Positions 1 to 9,257 of a stretch of DNA of 64,000 nucleotides are shown here, piece after piece (positions within the stretch are counted from its first letter, which is position 1; every line of letters starts with the position of its first letter). This stretch comes from Elephas maximus indicus (Eukaryota; Chordata; Mammalia; Proboscidea; Elephantidae): the NCBI RefSeq assembly GCF_024166365.1, contig NC_064824.1, positions 129,385,108 to 129,449,107 on the forward strand, written 5' to 3'. The position numbers and the translations under genes are program-made. The notes under the pieces are model-generated. The model had not been told where the DNA came from and did no database searches. It saw nothing but the letters and a program-made list of their open reading frames with translations.

Positions 1-1717
1 AAAATGTTAGTTCTGATTTTTTTCCCTTCGAATTCTCATTACTTTGTAAAGGAAGCACTGGTTAAAGAATTACAAGGATTCATACTCCCACAAACATCAT
101 TTGAAATAACCAAAATCTGTGCTGTATATACTGACAAATGTTGAAGTAAATACTAATTAAATAAATGCTTTTTATATCACCTAAAATCTTAGTTTGAATG
201 TTTGTATACTTACATCTTGTTCTACAGAAAAGTGAATACATGGGTCAGATACTAGAAATTGTTAGAATTAAGGAGACCGTGACTACGTAATAAACGAACA
301 AATATCTATCAACTGCAGCCCAATGCAAAAAATCAATTTCTTATGAATGAACATGTATTAAGAAGAAGAAATGCTTGTTAGAGCTCATTCTGTGAAGTAT
401 ATATAAAAGGACAGTCACAAGATAATCATTTTGTCAGAATAAAGTGTTTCCAAATGCTGGAAACTTCTGCGTTGCCAAGTCATCACATTATTTGCGAACT
501 ACACTCCTCTTTTCTACCCACAATTATGACCACCAGAAAATAGGCTCAACAGAAAGAAAGACAGGCTAATTTCCTATTACAAATGTTTTTCATTTTCAGT
601 ACAGCCTTAGCCACAGAAGACCGAAAGCCAACTTTCAACATTTACTGAGGCATAGACTCTTGAACTTAAAGGCAAACGACAAATATCCTAGAAGTGAAGG
701 CTACAAGGTTTAACTCCTAGATTCAATGCAAACAAACAAAACAAAAAACCAAAAATGCTCCCTGACTTAATACTCCTTCTTTTCAACATGAAAATGTTAA
801 GTAATTTTACAGAAGAGGTACAGTAGCCCCCAAAGGACAGTGTGATGTCTCAGGGCAGGCTTTTTTCAAGAGCGGACAACTGTAAGGCAGACACACTGGG
901 ATGAACTTCCATAACTCTTAACCAATAATGGGTCCCAGACGCCTGCAGTTCACTACATATCCTGTATAGATCGACCACGGCTGTGAGATGATTGGTTCTT
1001 GTATGAATCATATTTCAGGAATATTCGTTCAGGAACAAAGAGAAAATGTCACCCCTAATTACCTTCTAGATCCATTCATAGCTAGATAGGCATTTCTCTC
1101 TAAACATGTAAGCCTAAATAAGCTCTTAGTTCTGAAATCTTTTTTAGGGCAGCATGAATATAAACTGATGTTTCCCTGAGCTGCTGTTTACGTTGCCTTG
1201 GTGTTCTGAAATAACAGAGCAAAAGTACACAGAGCAACTTGATAAGATCACTCTCAACTTAAGAGTGCAGAGGAACTATTGTAAAGAAAGGATCTAGCCC
1301 CTGTTTCAACGATTTTGTGTAGAAGGGATTGTCCTTTCCAAGGACTGACCTAAATACAAAGTCAACAGAAAATCTCAATAAACAGGTCAAGGTTCTTCTA
1401 CCTGAACTTCACAAATCTCAAAAACTGGTATTGTGGAATATGAGTTTTAAAAATACGAGAGTGAGTACTTAGGAAGTCTCCAATGAAAAAGCACTCCTGT
1501 GGCTTCCTCTACACCTTCCTTGACTTCCTGCCAGGTGTCACTGGGGTTGGGCGGGGGGGCCCACATCATGTGCGCCCTGACCTCCCTCCTGCATCTCCAG
1601 GGCAAGCACTCCCTAAGGAGCCAGTGGGAGGGAGGAGAGGGAAGGAGCAGAGGGAAAGGATCAGGATTCAAGCACATGGACAAAAGCAGTTTTGTCTCCG
1701 GACTTTCTCACCAGGAA
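1..1717 (-). other. IRS1: probable IRS1 3' UTR intron (start of it)
   Basis: This AT-rich sequence lies downstream of the IRS1 stop on the minus strand. I see no coding potential, recognisable repeat or convincing conserved element. Because a good splice donor lies just after the stop, and human IRS1 has a long intron in its 3' UTR (established knowledge), I infer this is the 5' part of that intron, running off the left edge. It would instead be 3' UTR if the donor is not used. Confidence 0.55.
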
Positions 1718-1726
1718 ACGCACCTG
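1718..1726 (-). other. IRS1: putative splice donor in IRS1 3' UTR
   Basis: Reading the minus strand, the sequence is CAG|GTGCGT, close to the mammalian donor consensus. The exon ends at 1724, so only 21 nt of 3' UTR separate the TAG stop from the junction. Human IRS1 is spliced once in the 3' UTR, which fits. A junction this close to the stop should not trigger nonsense-mediated decay under the 50-55 nt rule. Confidence 0.6.
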
Positions 1727-1744
1727 CTGTGATGTCCAGTTGAG

Positions 1745-4700
1745 CTACTGGAGGTCCTCTGGATGCTTCTGGAAACTGATGCTGGCATAGGCGCTTAAAT
1801 CCTCGCTGGAGCGGCTGGGCGAGCTGCTCTCACTGCTACCAAGGGGCTGATGAGGGGGTGGTGGTGGAGGGGGCTGCGGTTGAGGGGGATGCTCCTGAGG
1901 GCGCTGTTTAAAGTCCTTGACCAAATCCAGGTCTATGTAGTTAAGACCATTCTCGAAGCCCCCAGCAGCCCCACACACCTGGGCTGGGTCCTTGGGGGCT
2001 CCCCCAAGCTCCCCAGGCCTCAGCCACACGTTCTCAAAGGAAGCAGAACTGTGGCGTTTCACATCCTCACTGCTGCTGGCACCGCTGCTGCCCCCTGCCC
2101 CAGCCCCCCCTCCAAAGGGCATGGCATTGCCTGCCCGGGTGGCACTGGGTGTTGAGGAGAAGGTCTCGGAGCTATGCCTCCTCCGGCACCCTTGCGGGTC
2201 CGCACGGATAACTTTGGCACTCTGGTTGCGATTGGGGCTGAGGCTCACCCGGGTGAAGGCGCTCATGCCCCCAGGTCCCTGTGGGCCCCCCAGCAAGGAA
2301 GGGCGGGCAGCCAGCTCAGCTGCTCCTTGAGGTGCAGTAGACGAGGCAGAGGCTGCTGGGGATGAGGAAGGAGCAGCCGCTGTGGCCCCAGGAAGGCTCA
2401 CATCCTCTGCAGCAATACCGGTCCGCATGTCGGCATAGCTGACAGGGGCGACCGGGGAGGTGTCCACATAGCTCTGCCGGGAACAGCCCATCTGCATGGT
2501 CATGTAGTCAGCCCGGCTGCTGGGCACAGCCCTGGTGGGCCTGCACACACTCACAGCCCCGGGAGGTGCAGGGCCCACTCTGCCCATCTCCACCCCAGGG
2601 CTCTCCTGCCAGGCCACCCTCCGGCCTGCCCCCAGGTCCATGTTCATATACTCTTCAGCACCAGTTTCTTCCTCTCTGGGGGCTGGCTGGAGCTGGGCTG
2701 GACACCTGACAGAAGGCGAGCTGTGCGAAGCCACAGGGCCAGATAAGTAGACAGGCTGGTCACTCCCAAATTCAATATTCACATATTCCCCTGGGCTCTT
2801 GGGCTCCGGAGGGTGCAGCAGGGGCTGCTGTGGCTGCTCGCGGGCCCGAGGTAAGGTGCTGGCCTTGGGATCTCCCAGTGACAGCCTGGTAGGCCGAGCC
2901 AGGCGGCTGTTGGTCTGGGCGGCTGTGTCCACCTTTCGAGGCAGATGGGGTTGCAAGACCTGATGGTGGAGATGCGGGTGGCCAGGCTCCGGCCGAGACC
3001 CACAGTATCCCCCTCCCAGGCTGTCACTGCTGGTGGAGGAGGAAGAATCTTCTGCGGCTGCAGCATAGAGAAGACGGCCAGAGCTGGAGGAAAGCCGGAG
3101 GTGCTGGTGCCGGCCACTCTCCTCTGGCTCCCCTGGGCGCTGGGTGTGCTTAAAGGACCTTGGCAATGAGTAATAGGAGAGGACCGGCTTGTGCTGAGGG
3201 TCCTGGGGGCCGTAGTAGCAGTCGGAGGGGCTGCTGGTGTTGGAGTCCCCCACGGGTGACATGTTCATATAGTCACCGGTGCAAGGCAAGAGCTTGCCAC
3301 CACTGCTCTCCACAGGTGGTTTGGGGTGAGGCAAGGGGTGAGAATGGTGGCCCGTTACCCCATTTGTCCACAGCTTTCCATAACTGCTCCCAGAAGGGGC
3401 GGTGCTGCTGCTGCTGGGCCCACCTCCAATGTCAGGGGAGCAGCTGCCACTTGGAGACATCATCATGTAGCCATTGGGGTCCACTCTCTGGGGATGGCGT
3501 CTGATGGGGTTGATGATCTGCTGTGGGGCAGACACGCTCTTGGGACTCATGGGCATGTAGTCCCCACTGCCCTTTCGGGTGCTGGGCACTGGTGCCACCC
3601 CTGGGGACATGGGCATGTAGCCATCATCGGTATGGAGGGTGGAGGTGTCTGGGCGTTGGTGGCCCCCACGCCGCTCCAAGGGATGCATTTCCAGACCCTC
3701 CTCCGGGTAGGAGTGCGTGGGCACGAAGGCAGAGTGCCGGTACCCGGGCAGTCGGCCTCCACTGCCCCCTCCTGGTGGGTAGGCGGGCATCATCTCTGTA
3801 TACTCCTCGATGGACGCCACGGAGGACTGGGATGGGGTCTTCTGGTGGGAAATGGTGGGGGACGTGCCTGCGGAGTGAGTCCTCTTTCGGAAGCGACTAT
3901 CCACATCTGCAGCACTGGCTGCTTCATCTGCAATCAGCGCTGGGCTCGTGCCCAAGCTAGCTCCTGCGATGTAGCGGTGGCCATTGCCACCCCGAGCCAA
4001 GATGTAGTGCCCATTGGGGGCAGTCAGGGTGGAGGCCCCTTTGCCGCCCATGCAGATATAGTTGCTCAGCTCCTCCTCTCCGGGGGTGTGGCCCAGGGAA
4101 TCTGGGGTGACACTTCGGAAGGAACTTCGGAAATCGCAAGGACTGGAGCCATACTCATCGGAGGAAATGAAGCCACCATCGCTGGGGGAACCGGACACAG
4201 AAGCACTAGACCGCCGTGGGAAGAGGCAGTCAGAGGTGGAGCCGTGGCCACTGGTGCTGCTGGACGATAGGCTGACCGGGCTGGTGGCGGAAGGCGAACA
4301 GCGAGAAGTAGGCATGGGGATGGAGCGGCTGTGGTTGAGCGGAGGGTGCAGCCGGGAGCTGCCGCGATGCCGGTGGGCATGGGTCCTGTTGGTGCTAGGA
4401 CTCACAGGGCTGCCGTCCACTGAGGCTGGGCGGGACATGGTGCCTTCGCCATCACTGGAGGCGCGAACCCGGAAGGAGCCGGGCTTCCCGCCCACCATGC
4501 TGGCAGGGGAGGTGGCGGTGATGCTCTCGGTGCGCGAGCGGCGAGTCAGCCCCACCTGGCTGGGAGGGGGGTTGTTAAGGTGGTGCCTGCGCAGGGGGAC
4601 ACTGATGGGGTTGGAGCAGTTGGAGGAGGACTGGCTCTTGCTGCGAGGTCGGAACTCATCGCTCATGGCTCGCATGGCCTCCAGGATGGTCTCGTGCATG

Positions 4701-5443
4701 TTCTGTGCCACCACCGAGTCATCCACCTGCATCCAGAACTCCCCAGGCCCTGTTACGGCCGAGCGGCCCACCTCGATGAAGAAGAAGTTCTCGGAGTGGC
4801 CGCAGCGCCTGATATTCATCAGCTGCAGCACCACGGCAGCCGCTTCTGAGTTGAGCTTCACGAAGCTGATGGTCTTGCTGGTCAGGCAGAGACGGTAGAT
4901 GCCAATCAGGTTCTTTGTCTGCCCCAGGCCCTTGGGCTTCAGGATCACCTGCCAGACCTCCTTGAAGGCAGGGCCTGGGGGCACGTCCCCATAGCTCAAG
5001 TCCTCCCCAGCCTCACCGAGGCAGGCGCTGCCGCTGCAGCTGCCCCCGCCGCCGCCCAGCCCGGGCGCCGCAGCCCCATCGTGGTGCCCCTTCGCACGAT
5101 TGTGCAGCTGCAGCAGGGCCTGGTACCAGCTGTCCTGCTCGGCCTCGCTGTCCGCCGCTATAGCAAAGTGTTCGTCCCGGGTGTAGAGAGCCACCAGGTG
5201 CTTGTTCTTGGAGTCCGCTCGCTTGTTGATGTTGAAGCAGCTCTCCAGGGGAATTGAGCGTTTGGGGGCGCTCGACTTGTGCCGCCACTTCTTCTCGTTC
5301 TCGTAGTACTCCAGGCGCGCCGGGCCCCCAGCCTCGCTGGCCGCCCGCAGCACGAAGAAGCGCTTGTGCATGCTCTTGGGTTTCCGCAGGTAGCCCACCT
5401 TGCGCACGTCCGAGAAGCCGTCGGTCTCCGGAGGGCTCGCCAT
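1745..5443 (-). CDS. IRS1: insulin receptor substrate 1
   Basis: IRS1 is the cytoplasmic docking protein phosphorylated by the insulin and IGF1 receptors; its phosphotyrosines recruit PI3K p85, GRB2 and SHP2. The frame encodes 1232 residues without an intron (human about 1242). A PH domain spans about 12-115, starting in the segment DVRKVGYLRKPKSMHKRFF, and a PTB domain about 157-264. Tyrosine motifs follow: YICM at 462, YMPM at 609 and 629, YMMM at 659, YMNM at 725 and 932, YVNI at 887 (GRB2 type), YMTM at 980, YADM at 1003, YIDL at 1169 and YASI at 1219 (SHP2 type). The inhibitory serine in RTESIT is residue 307. The C-terminal part has a proline run near 1190. I chose the ATG at 5441-5443 because the protein then starts MASPPETDGF as in other IRS1 proteins, with A at -3 and G at +4. 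The frame stays open 71 codons further to a GTG, but has no upstream ATG there. Stop is TAG at 1745. Confidence 0.98.
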   Translation of the reverse strand: MASPPETDGFSDVRKVGYLRKPKSMHKRFFVLRAASEAGGPARLEYYENEKKWRHKSSAPKRSIPLESCFNINKRADSKNKHLVALYTRDEHFAIAADSEAEQDSWYQALLQLHNRAKGHHDGAAAPGLGGGGGSCSGSACLGEAGEDLSYGDVPPGPAFKEVWQVILKPKGLGQTKNLIGIYRLCLTSKTISFVKLNSEAAAVVLQLMNIRRCGHSENFFFIEVGRSAVTGPGEFWMQVDDSVVAQNMHETILEAMRAMSDEFRPRSKSQSSSNCSNPISVPLRRHHLNNPPPSQVGLTRRSRTESITATSPASMVGGKPGSFRVRASSDGEGTMSRPASVDGSPVSPSTNRTHAHRHRGSSRLHPPLNHSRSIPMPTSRCSPSATSPVSLSSSSTSGHGSTSDCLFPRRSSASVSGSPSDGGFISSDEYGSSPCDFRSSFRSVTPDSLGHTPGEEELSNYICMGGKGASTLTAPNGHYILARGGNGHRYIAGASLGTSPALIADEAASAADVDSRFRKRTHSAGTSPTISHQKTPSQSSVASIEEYTEMMPAYPPGGGSGGRLPGYRHSAFVPTHSYPEEGLEMHPLERRGGHQRPDTSTLHTDDGYMPMSPGVAPVPSTRKGSGDYMPMSPKSVSAPQQIINPIRRHPQRVDPNGYMMMSPSGSCSPDIGGGPSSSSTAPSGSSYGKLWTNGVTGHHSHPLPHPKPPVESSGGKLLPCTGDYMNMSPVGDSNTSSPSDCYYGPQDPQHKPVLSYYSLPRSFKHTQRPGEPEESGRHQHLRLSSSSGRLLYAAAAEDSSSSTSSDSLGGGYCGSRPEPGHPHLHHQVLQPHLPRKVDTAAQTNSRLARPTRLSLGDPKASTLPRAREQPQQPLLHPPEPKSPGEYVNIEFGSDQPVYLSGPVASHSSPSVRCPAQLQPAPREEETGAEEYMNMDLGAGRRVAWQESPGVEMGRVGPAPPGAVSVCRPTRAVPSSRADYMTMQMGCSRQSYVDTSPVAPVSYADMRTGIAAEDVSLPGATAAAPSSSPAASASSTAPQGAAELAARPSLLGGPQGPGGMSAFTRVSLSPNRNQSAKVIRADPQGCRRRHSSETFSSTPSATRAGNAMPFGGGAGAGGSSGASSSEDVKRHSSASFENVWLRPGELGGAPKDPAQVCGAAGGFENGLNYIDLDLVKDFKQRPQEHPPQPQPPPPPPPHQPLGSSESSSPSRSSEDLSAYASISFQKHPEDLQ

Positions 5444-5534
5444 GCTGCCGCCGCCACCGCTGCTGCCGAGCAGAGGGAGGCGCCGAAAAACAAGCGGGTG
5501 GGGGGCGGCGGCTCCGCACCGCGGCCCCGCACAT
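5013..5534 (-). CDS. upstream ORF overlapping the IRS1 start, out of frame
   Basis: An ATG at 5532-5534 opens a 173-codon frame that runs through the IRS1 ATG in another frame and stops 431 nt inside IRS1. The ATG context is weak (T at -3, T at +4), whereas the IRS1 ATG is strong. Most scanning ribosomes should therefore bypass it, but any that initiate here cannot reinitiate at IRS1. As I recall it, the human leader has an equivalent ATG with a similar peptide start. The likely role is as a translational brake, not a functional protein. Confidence 0.5.
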   Translation of the reverse strand: MCGAAVRSRRPPPACFSAPPSARQQRWRRQHGEPSGDRRLLGRAQGGLPAETQEHAQALLRAAGGQRGWGPGAPGVLREREEVAAQVERPQTLNSPGELLQHQQASGLQEQAPGGSLHPGRTLCYSGGQRGRAGQLVPGPAAAAQSCEGAPRWGCGARAGRRRGQLQRQRLPR

Positions 5535-5663
5535 GCAAACAGGGCTGGAAGCAGCAAAAACGCCGAAGCTGAATCCACGCAGCCCTCCGCGCCAGGAGGG
5601 GCAGTGGAGAAGGGCGCAGCGGCTGCGCCTGGGAGCTGGCCCCGACCCGAGTTCACGGGTGTC

Positions 5664-5768
5664 TCATGCCCGGGGGGGAAGCCGTGCGTCCTGGGCGAGG
5701 GCAGCCCCGATCCTCCGAGAGCCGAGTCCCCGCTCCGTCGACACGGCCGGGAAGGGGCAAAGATGCAT
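5664..5768 (-). CDS. upstream ORF in IRS1 leader (34 aa)
   Basis: The ATG at 5766-5768 (G at -3) encodes a 34-residue peptide beginning MHLCPFPAV and containing LGSRRIGAAL. The human leader, from memory, contains a similar uORF with the same core, so peptide-level conservation is possible. A five-codon ORF (ATG 5665-5667, MRHP, stop at 5653) overlaps its end. Translation is not demonstrated. Confidence 0.4.
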   Translation of the reverse strand: MHLCPFPAVSTERGLGSRRIGAALAQDARLPPRA

Positions 5769-6011
5769 CTCTAGCAGTCCAGGCGGCGGCCGGGGGTCCT
5801 TGCGCTGCCCCTCCAGGCTCGCGCGCCTTCCCTCCTGAGTTCCCCTCTGGAAGTCGCGATTCCCGAGGCAAATTAAATATCCTTGGGCAGGGGGAGGCGG
5901 GCTGCCAAGTCCCAACGTTGCACGGGGTTCTCCCTCCTCCTCCTTCGCCTCCTCCTTCGCCTCCTCCCACCCCCAACCGTTCCCGCAGCCTCCAGCCGCC
6001 CAAATACCAGC

Positions 6012-6182
6012 TCAATCGCGGAGACCGCGGCGCTGCGGCTGTTGCTGCGGCCGCCGCCCGCGGACGCGTCCTCTGCAGCCCCCGTTCGGGCCCATGTCCG
6101 CGGGCGGAGCAAGGGGCTTGTCCACGCGAAACGCTGCCAGGCAGCCGGGGGAGCCGAGGCCGGGCCGGAGGGCCAGGCTCAT
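6012..6182 (-). CDS. upstream ORF in IRS1 leader (56 aa)
   Basis: The ATG at 6180-6182 has G at -3 and opens a 56-codon Arg/Pro/Gln-rich frame beginning MSLALRPGLG and stopping at 6012, well before the IRS1 ATG. It is the first sizeable AUG-initiated uORF in the leader. Human IRS1 mRNA as I recall has a similar ATGAGTCTGTCCCTC start. A regulatory role is inferred only from position. Confidence 0.4.
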   Translation of the reverse strand: MSLALRPGLGSPGCLAAFRVDKPLAPPADMGPNGGCRGRVRGRRPQQQPQRRGLRD

Positions 6183-6390
6183 CACTGCCCCTCGCTCCAG
6201 TCGGCAAGGGGAGGCGGGGAACAGAGGTTTGGGAAGGGTCCGGGAAGACGCCTGTGCCCCGGGAGGCGCTGCCGATGCAGTGACTTCTCCCTTCCTCCTC
6301 CTCCTCCTCGGAGAGTTGCCGAGAGCCCCGACCAAAACAAGCGGCGGCGTCTGGCTCCGCGCGCCTGCCCCTCCGACCGCGCCGCCGTCT

Positions 6391-6540
6391 CACTCCGAGG
6401 GAAAAACACGTGACGGAGCCTCTGCGCTCGGCTGCCCGGCCGCCGCCGCCGCCGCCGCCGGGAGGCTCCCGCCCGGGTCGCTACATTCCCGGCCGACCCG
6501 CCCCGGCCCGCCCCGCTCCGCCCCCGGCCGTGCCGCAGCG
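6391..6540 (-). promoter_or_regulatory. IRS1: IRS1 core promoter with E-box and GC boxes
   Basis: A CACGTG E-box lies at 6407-6412; on the minus strand it reads GTCACGTG, a USF/TFE-type site. Clustered CCGCCCC/CCCGCCCC boxes (Sp/KLF type) fill about 6495-6530. No TATA box is evident. Position just upstream of the inferred start supports promoter function. Actual factor binding is inference. Confidence 0.55.
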
Positions 6541-6900
6541 GCCCCGCGCCCGGACCCGGCCCAGGCGCAGCGCTCGGGCAGCGCCCCTGCGCGGCCGGCC
6601 GGTCCGGCGCAGCGCCACCCAGGGCGCCCGGCCCGCAGGAATCCCCGCCGCGGGCGCGGGCGGCTGTTTGGGTGGCTACCCAAAAGCACGAGGGGAGTCT
6701 GGGAAAACGGAGGAGGGGGCGAGCTCGGGCAGACGCAGGAGTGAGGGTGGGGGGCTGCGGGGGGGCACTGCGGCTGCGGATCCCCGAGTGGGAGGGCCCG
6801 GGAGGAGGGGGCGCAGGAGCTGGGCGGCATCTTGCCTAGCAGGTAAGATCGACCCCGGGGGAAGGGGGGGCGGGGAGATTTCCAGCCAAGGGTTTTTCTC

Positions 6901-7218
6901 CCAGGAAAGAGAAGCTGGTTTTTGGTTTCTGGGTGATAGGCCGTGGTGAGGAGATCTGTATTTTTGCAAGGTTTTTTAAGGAACATCTGGGCCATCCTTC
7001 CACCTTGGAATCTCCGGACATGCTGCTAAGAAACCAGCTGGACGTCCAAGGGCAGTGATTGGGGAGGAGGGGGGTCATGGTCATTCCAAAACGAAAAAGG
7101 GATCCTTGGGAAGTACCTCAAATCCTGAGGCCGTGAGATTAGGTGCTGGGGGAAATGTAAATATCACAGCTTCTCCCACTCCCCCCATCCGAGTGATGTG
7201 GGGGGGTTCACACCTAGG
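6901..7218. other. proximal upstream sequence, nothing recognised
   Basis: G-rich unique sequence between the CpG island and the first repeat. I recognise no gene or repeat here. Confidence 0.5.
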
Positions 7219-7316
7219 CAGTGGGATTATTCAATAGGCAAGGTAAGCAGAGATTTACTTGGGCTTGCTTGCTAATCCAAAGTGAATAATTTCACATTTT
7301 TTCACCACATCAAAGA
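7219..7316. mobile_element. partial hAT-like miniature element (left half)
   Basis: It aligns by eye with the left arm of the element at 36722-36911, sharing the GGCAAGGTAAGC and AATTTCAC segments, and begins CAGTGGGATT. The right arm is missing. Confidence 0.5.
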
Positions 7317-7411
7317 TTCTACTTCTAGGTATGTCTGGCATCTGCCTCTCTCCCAAGCCCACAGCACCTTCCCACAGAATCACAGCCTCTTTTCACATTT
7401 ACGACCCCTGA

Positions 7412-7586
7412 CAGGGGCGGATAACTCGGTAACAAGGTAAGCACAGGCTTACTTGTGCTTACTTACTAATCTGTAGTGAACAATTTCACTTTGATGTGGT
7501 GTGAAACCCAGTGAAATTGTTCACTACAGATTAGTAAACACAAGTAAACCCATGCTTACCTTTGCTTATTGGACAGTCAGCCCCTG
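7412..7586. mobile_element. palindromic hAT-like miniature element
   Basis: The arms at about 7412-7487 and 7510-7586 are inverted copies, beginning CAGGGGCGG and ending CAGCCCCTG. The inner arms share CTAATCTGTAGTGAACAATT on one strand or the other. It is the same family as 36722-36911. No clear 8-bp target duplication remains. It lies about 1 kb upstream of the IRS1 promoter. Confidence 0.65.
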
Positions 7587-8887
7587 CCTAAGGGTGAGGA
7601 GGTGGGGGGGGCGGTGAGATGACCCTAATCATGTTCCGAAGTCTGTGATTTAAAAAAAGACGTTAGGTACCTACAGACGGTTCATAAAGTCAAAACCCTA
7701 CTGTAAAAAAGACTGGTTGAAATGTTTGCCTCCCACCCAGTTTCCACACCCATTGAGGCACCTCATACATTTTTACCCTTGACCACAGGGCTACTCGGGA
7801 GAAAACAAGGGTGCTGCCAGTTCAGCTCTAAGGGAAAACGGGTATTTGGGAGTGAGGAGGTCAGCAACCCGGCTCTACCTGGAGAGCCTCTTACACGGTC
7901 ACCTTGCTCGCGGGATGAGTCTCACAACAAGTAAACGCTCCCCAAAGCTTTTGTTTCGTGTTTTTTATTTAAGCTGACCTATAAAAAAATTTTTTTTTTT
8001 TTAAATAAACAAGCAGTTTGTTCCCCGCTTGCCCAGGGGCGTTAAGAACCCTACAAAACTGACGTCTGTTACTCTGCTGACACCTATCTTATTTTTCACT
8101 CCATCCCTGACCCATTTGGGGCTCCCGGCCCTTTCCTACGCCGGGACCCTCCTCCGCCTCTAGCTTTCGGCACGGCAGGATGCTAGGCGCGCTACGCCGC
8201 AGGCCGGGCGCGAGGCGTGCTCACTGGGCAGGACGCGCCGGGCCGCCGGGGCAGCGCCTGGGCCTAATGCGGGCCGGGAGGGGAGGGAGGAGTTCTTGGG
8301 GAAGCTGCTGATTGGTGATACTGCCTGTCTTTCAAGCCTTGCACTGCAGGAGGGGAGATAGGGAGGGAGGGTGAGGGTACCAAGGTAGGTTGCAAAGCGT
8401 AGTAAAAAAAAAAAAAAAAGAAGAAAAAAACAAAACAAAAAAAAAACGTAGGCGCCATTCAGCAGCGTGCGAAACGTGAACTGAGGATTGGACATCTACA
8501 GAGGGGCTACTCCCCACCCCAGCCTGGGAATCTATTTCCCCTCTCACCTTCTTGTTCCTGCCACCATGCAACCTCATCTAAACCTCTAATTTGCGCCCAC
8601 ACTGTTGAATTGAAAGCCCTCCCTCCTTTCCCTCTGACAGCCTGGTGATGTGGGCACACGTGCCCACTACAGCAAGACTATAAATAGCTGATTCGGGGCA
8701 TGGTAGGCAGGCGGGAATAACGGCAAACGAGATTCTGAGGGCGTAGACTGCGTGATGAGGCGTAGGTGGGGGGATGCGGAGCTTGGAAGCCTGAAGTTAG
8801 TAGGAAAGTGTAACTGTGCGGGGGTTTTACCCTTGGCAAGAAAAAAGAATGATAATAAAGGGTTGTTTACTAGTAACCTTGTAATCT
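7587..8887. other. IRS1 upstream unique sequence with small GC-rich patch
   Basis: Mostly unique sequence. A short CpG-rich patch lies at about 8150-8300 and a purine/A-rich tract at 8402-8446. No gene is recognised. The patch could be a minor promoter or enhancer, which is inference. Confidence 0.4.
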
Positions 8888-9043
8888 AAAACCGTGGCCG
8901 TGGAGTCGATTCCGACTCTAGTGACCCTACAGGATAGTAGAACTGCCTCCATAGGGTTTCCAAGGAGCGGCTGGTGGATGCTGGTGGATTCGAACTGTGG
9001 ACATTTTGGTTAGCAGCGGAACTCTTAACCACTGCGCCTCCAG
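8888..9043 (-). mobile_element. AfroSINE, short form
   Basis: Antisense copy with the CGAGTCGATTCCGACT-like 3' part, CCATAGGGTTTCCAAGGAG, and the tRNA-like head in reverse. It contains a 10-bp internal duplication of GCTGGTGGAT. Confidence 0.9.
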
Positions 9044-9257
9044 ACAAAATAGGACTTTTAACAGATGATTATTTCAAGTATTATAGAAAAACAATTCGAA
9101 TCAATTTAATTTGCAATTATTTTAAAACCCCCCTTCACAGAAAGGTTAGGATTTTGACCACATAAAACTAATTGCTGTTACAAAAGCTTTTTAAAAATGT
9201 CTTTCGGTGGTAAAGAATTCTGCTTTAAAAACACAACTCAGTGGCTACAATATTCGA

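Larger units (their letters stand above)
5444..6390 (-). other. IRS1: IRS1 5' untranslated leader
   Basis: This GC-rich leader of about 950 nt has AGG/AGC-rich runs and several upstream ATGs. Its 5' limit is inferred from resemblance to the human IRS1 mRNA start as I remember it (GACGGCGGCGCG on the minus strand near 6375-6390). No intron is evident between here and the IRS1 ATG. The exact start sites need 5'-end data. Confidence 0.6.
4900..6900. promoter_or_regulatory. CpG island over IRS1 5' end
   Basis: CpG-dense, GC-rich sequence covers the N-terminal coding part, leader and upstream region, and it fades by about 6.9 kb. This is typical of a TATA-less housekeeping-type promoter. Boundaries are by eye. 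Confidence 0.75.

Noticed and set aside
3326..4898. Long + strand ORFs (314 and 278 codons) over IRS1
   Set aside because: They are antisense shadows of the GC-rich IRS1 coding sequence, with no recognisable domains.
1745..5656. N-terminally extended 1303-residue IRS1 frame
   Set aside because: The extra 71 codons start at GTG, not ATG. Known IRS1 starts MASPP, whose ATG at 5441-5443 has strong context.
5653..6393. 246-codon minus-strand ORF in the IRS1 leader
   Set aside because: Starts at GTG and has low-complexity Arg/Gly/Pro content from the CpG island. Not a credible protein.
7412..7586. CRISPR-like or phage-like palindromes
   Set aside because: There is no spaced repeat array; these are eukaryotic transposon inverted repeats.
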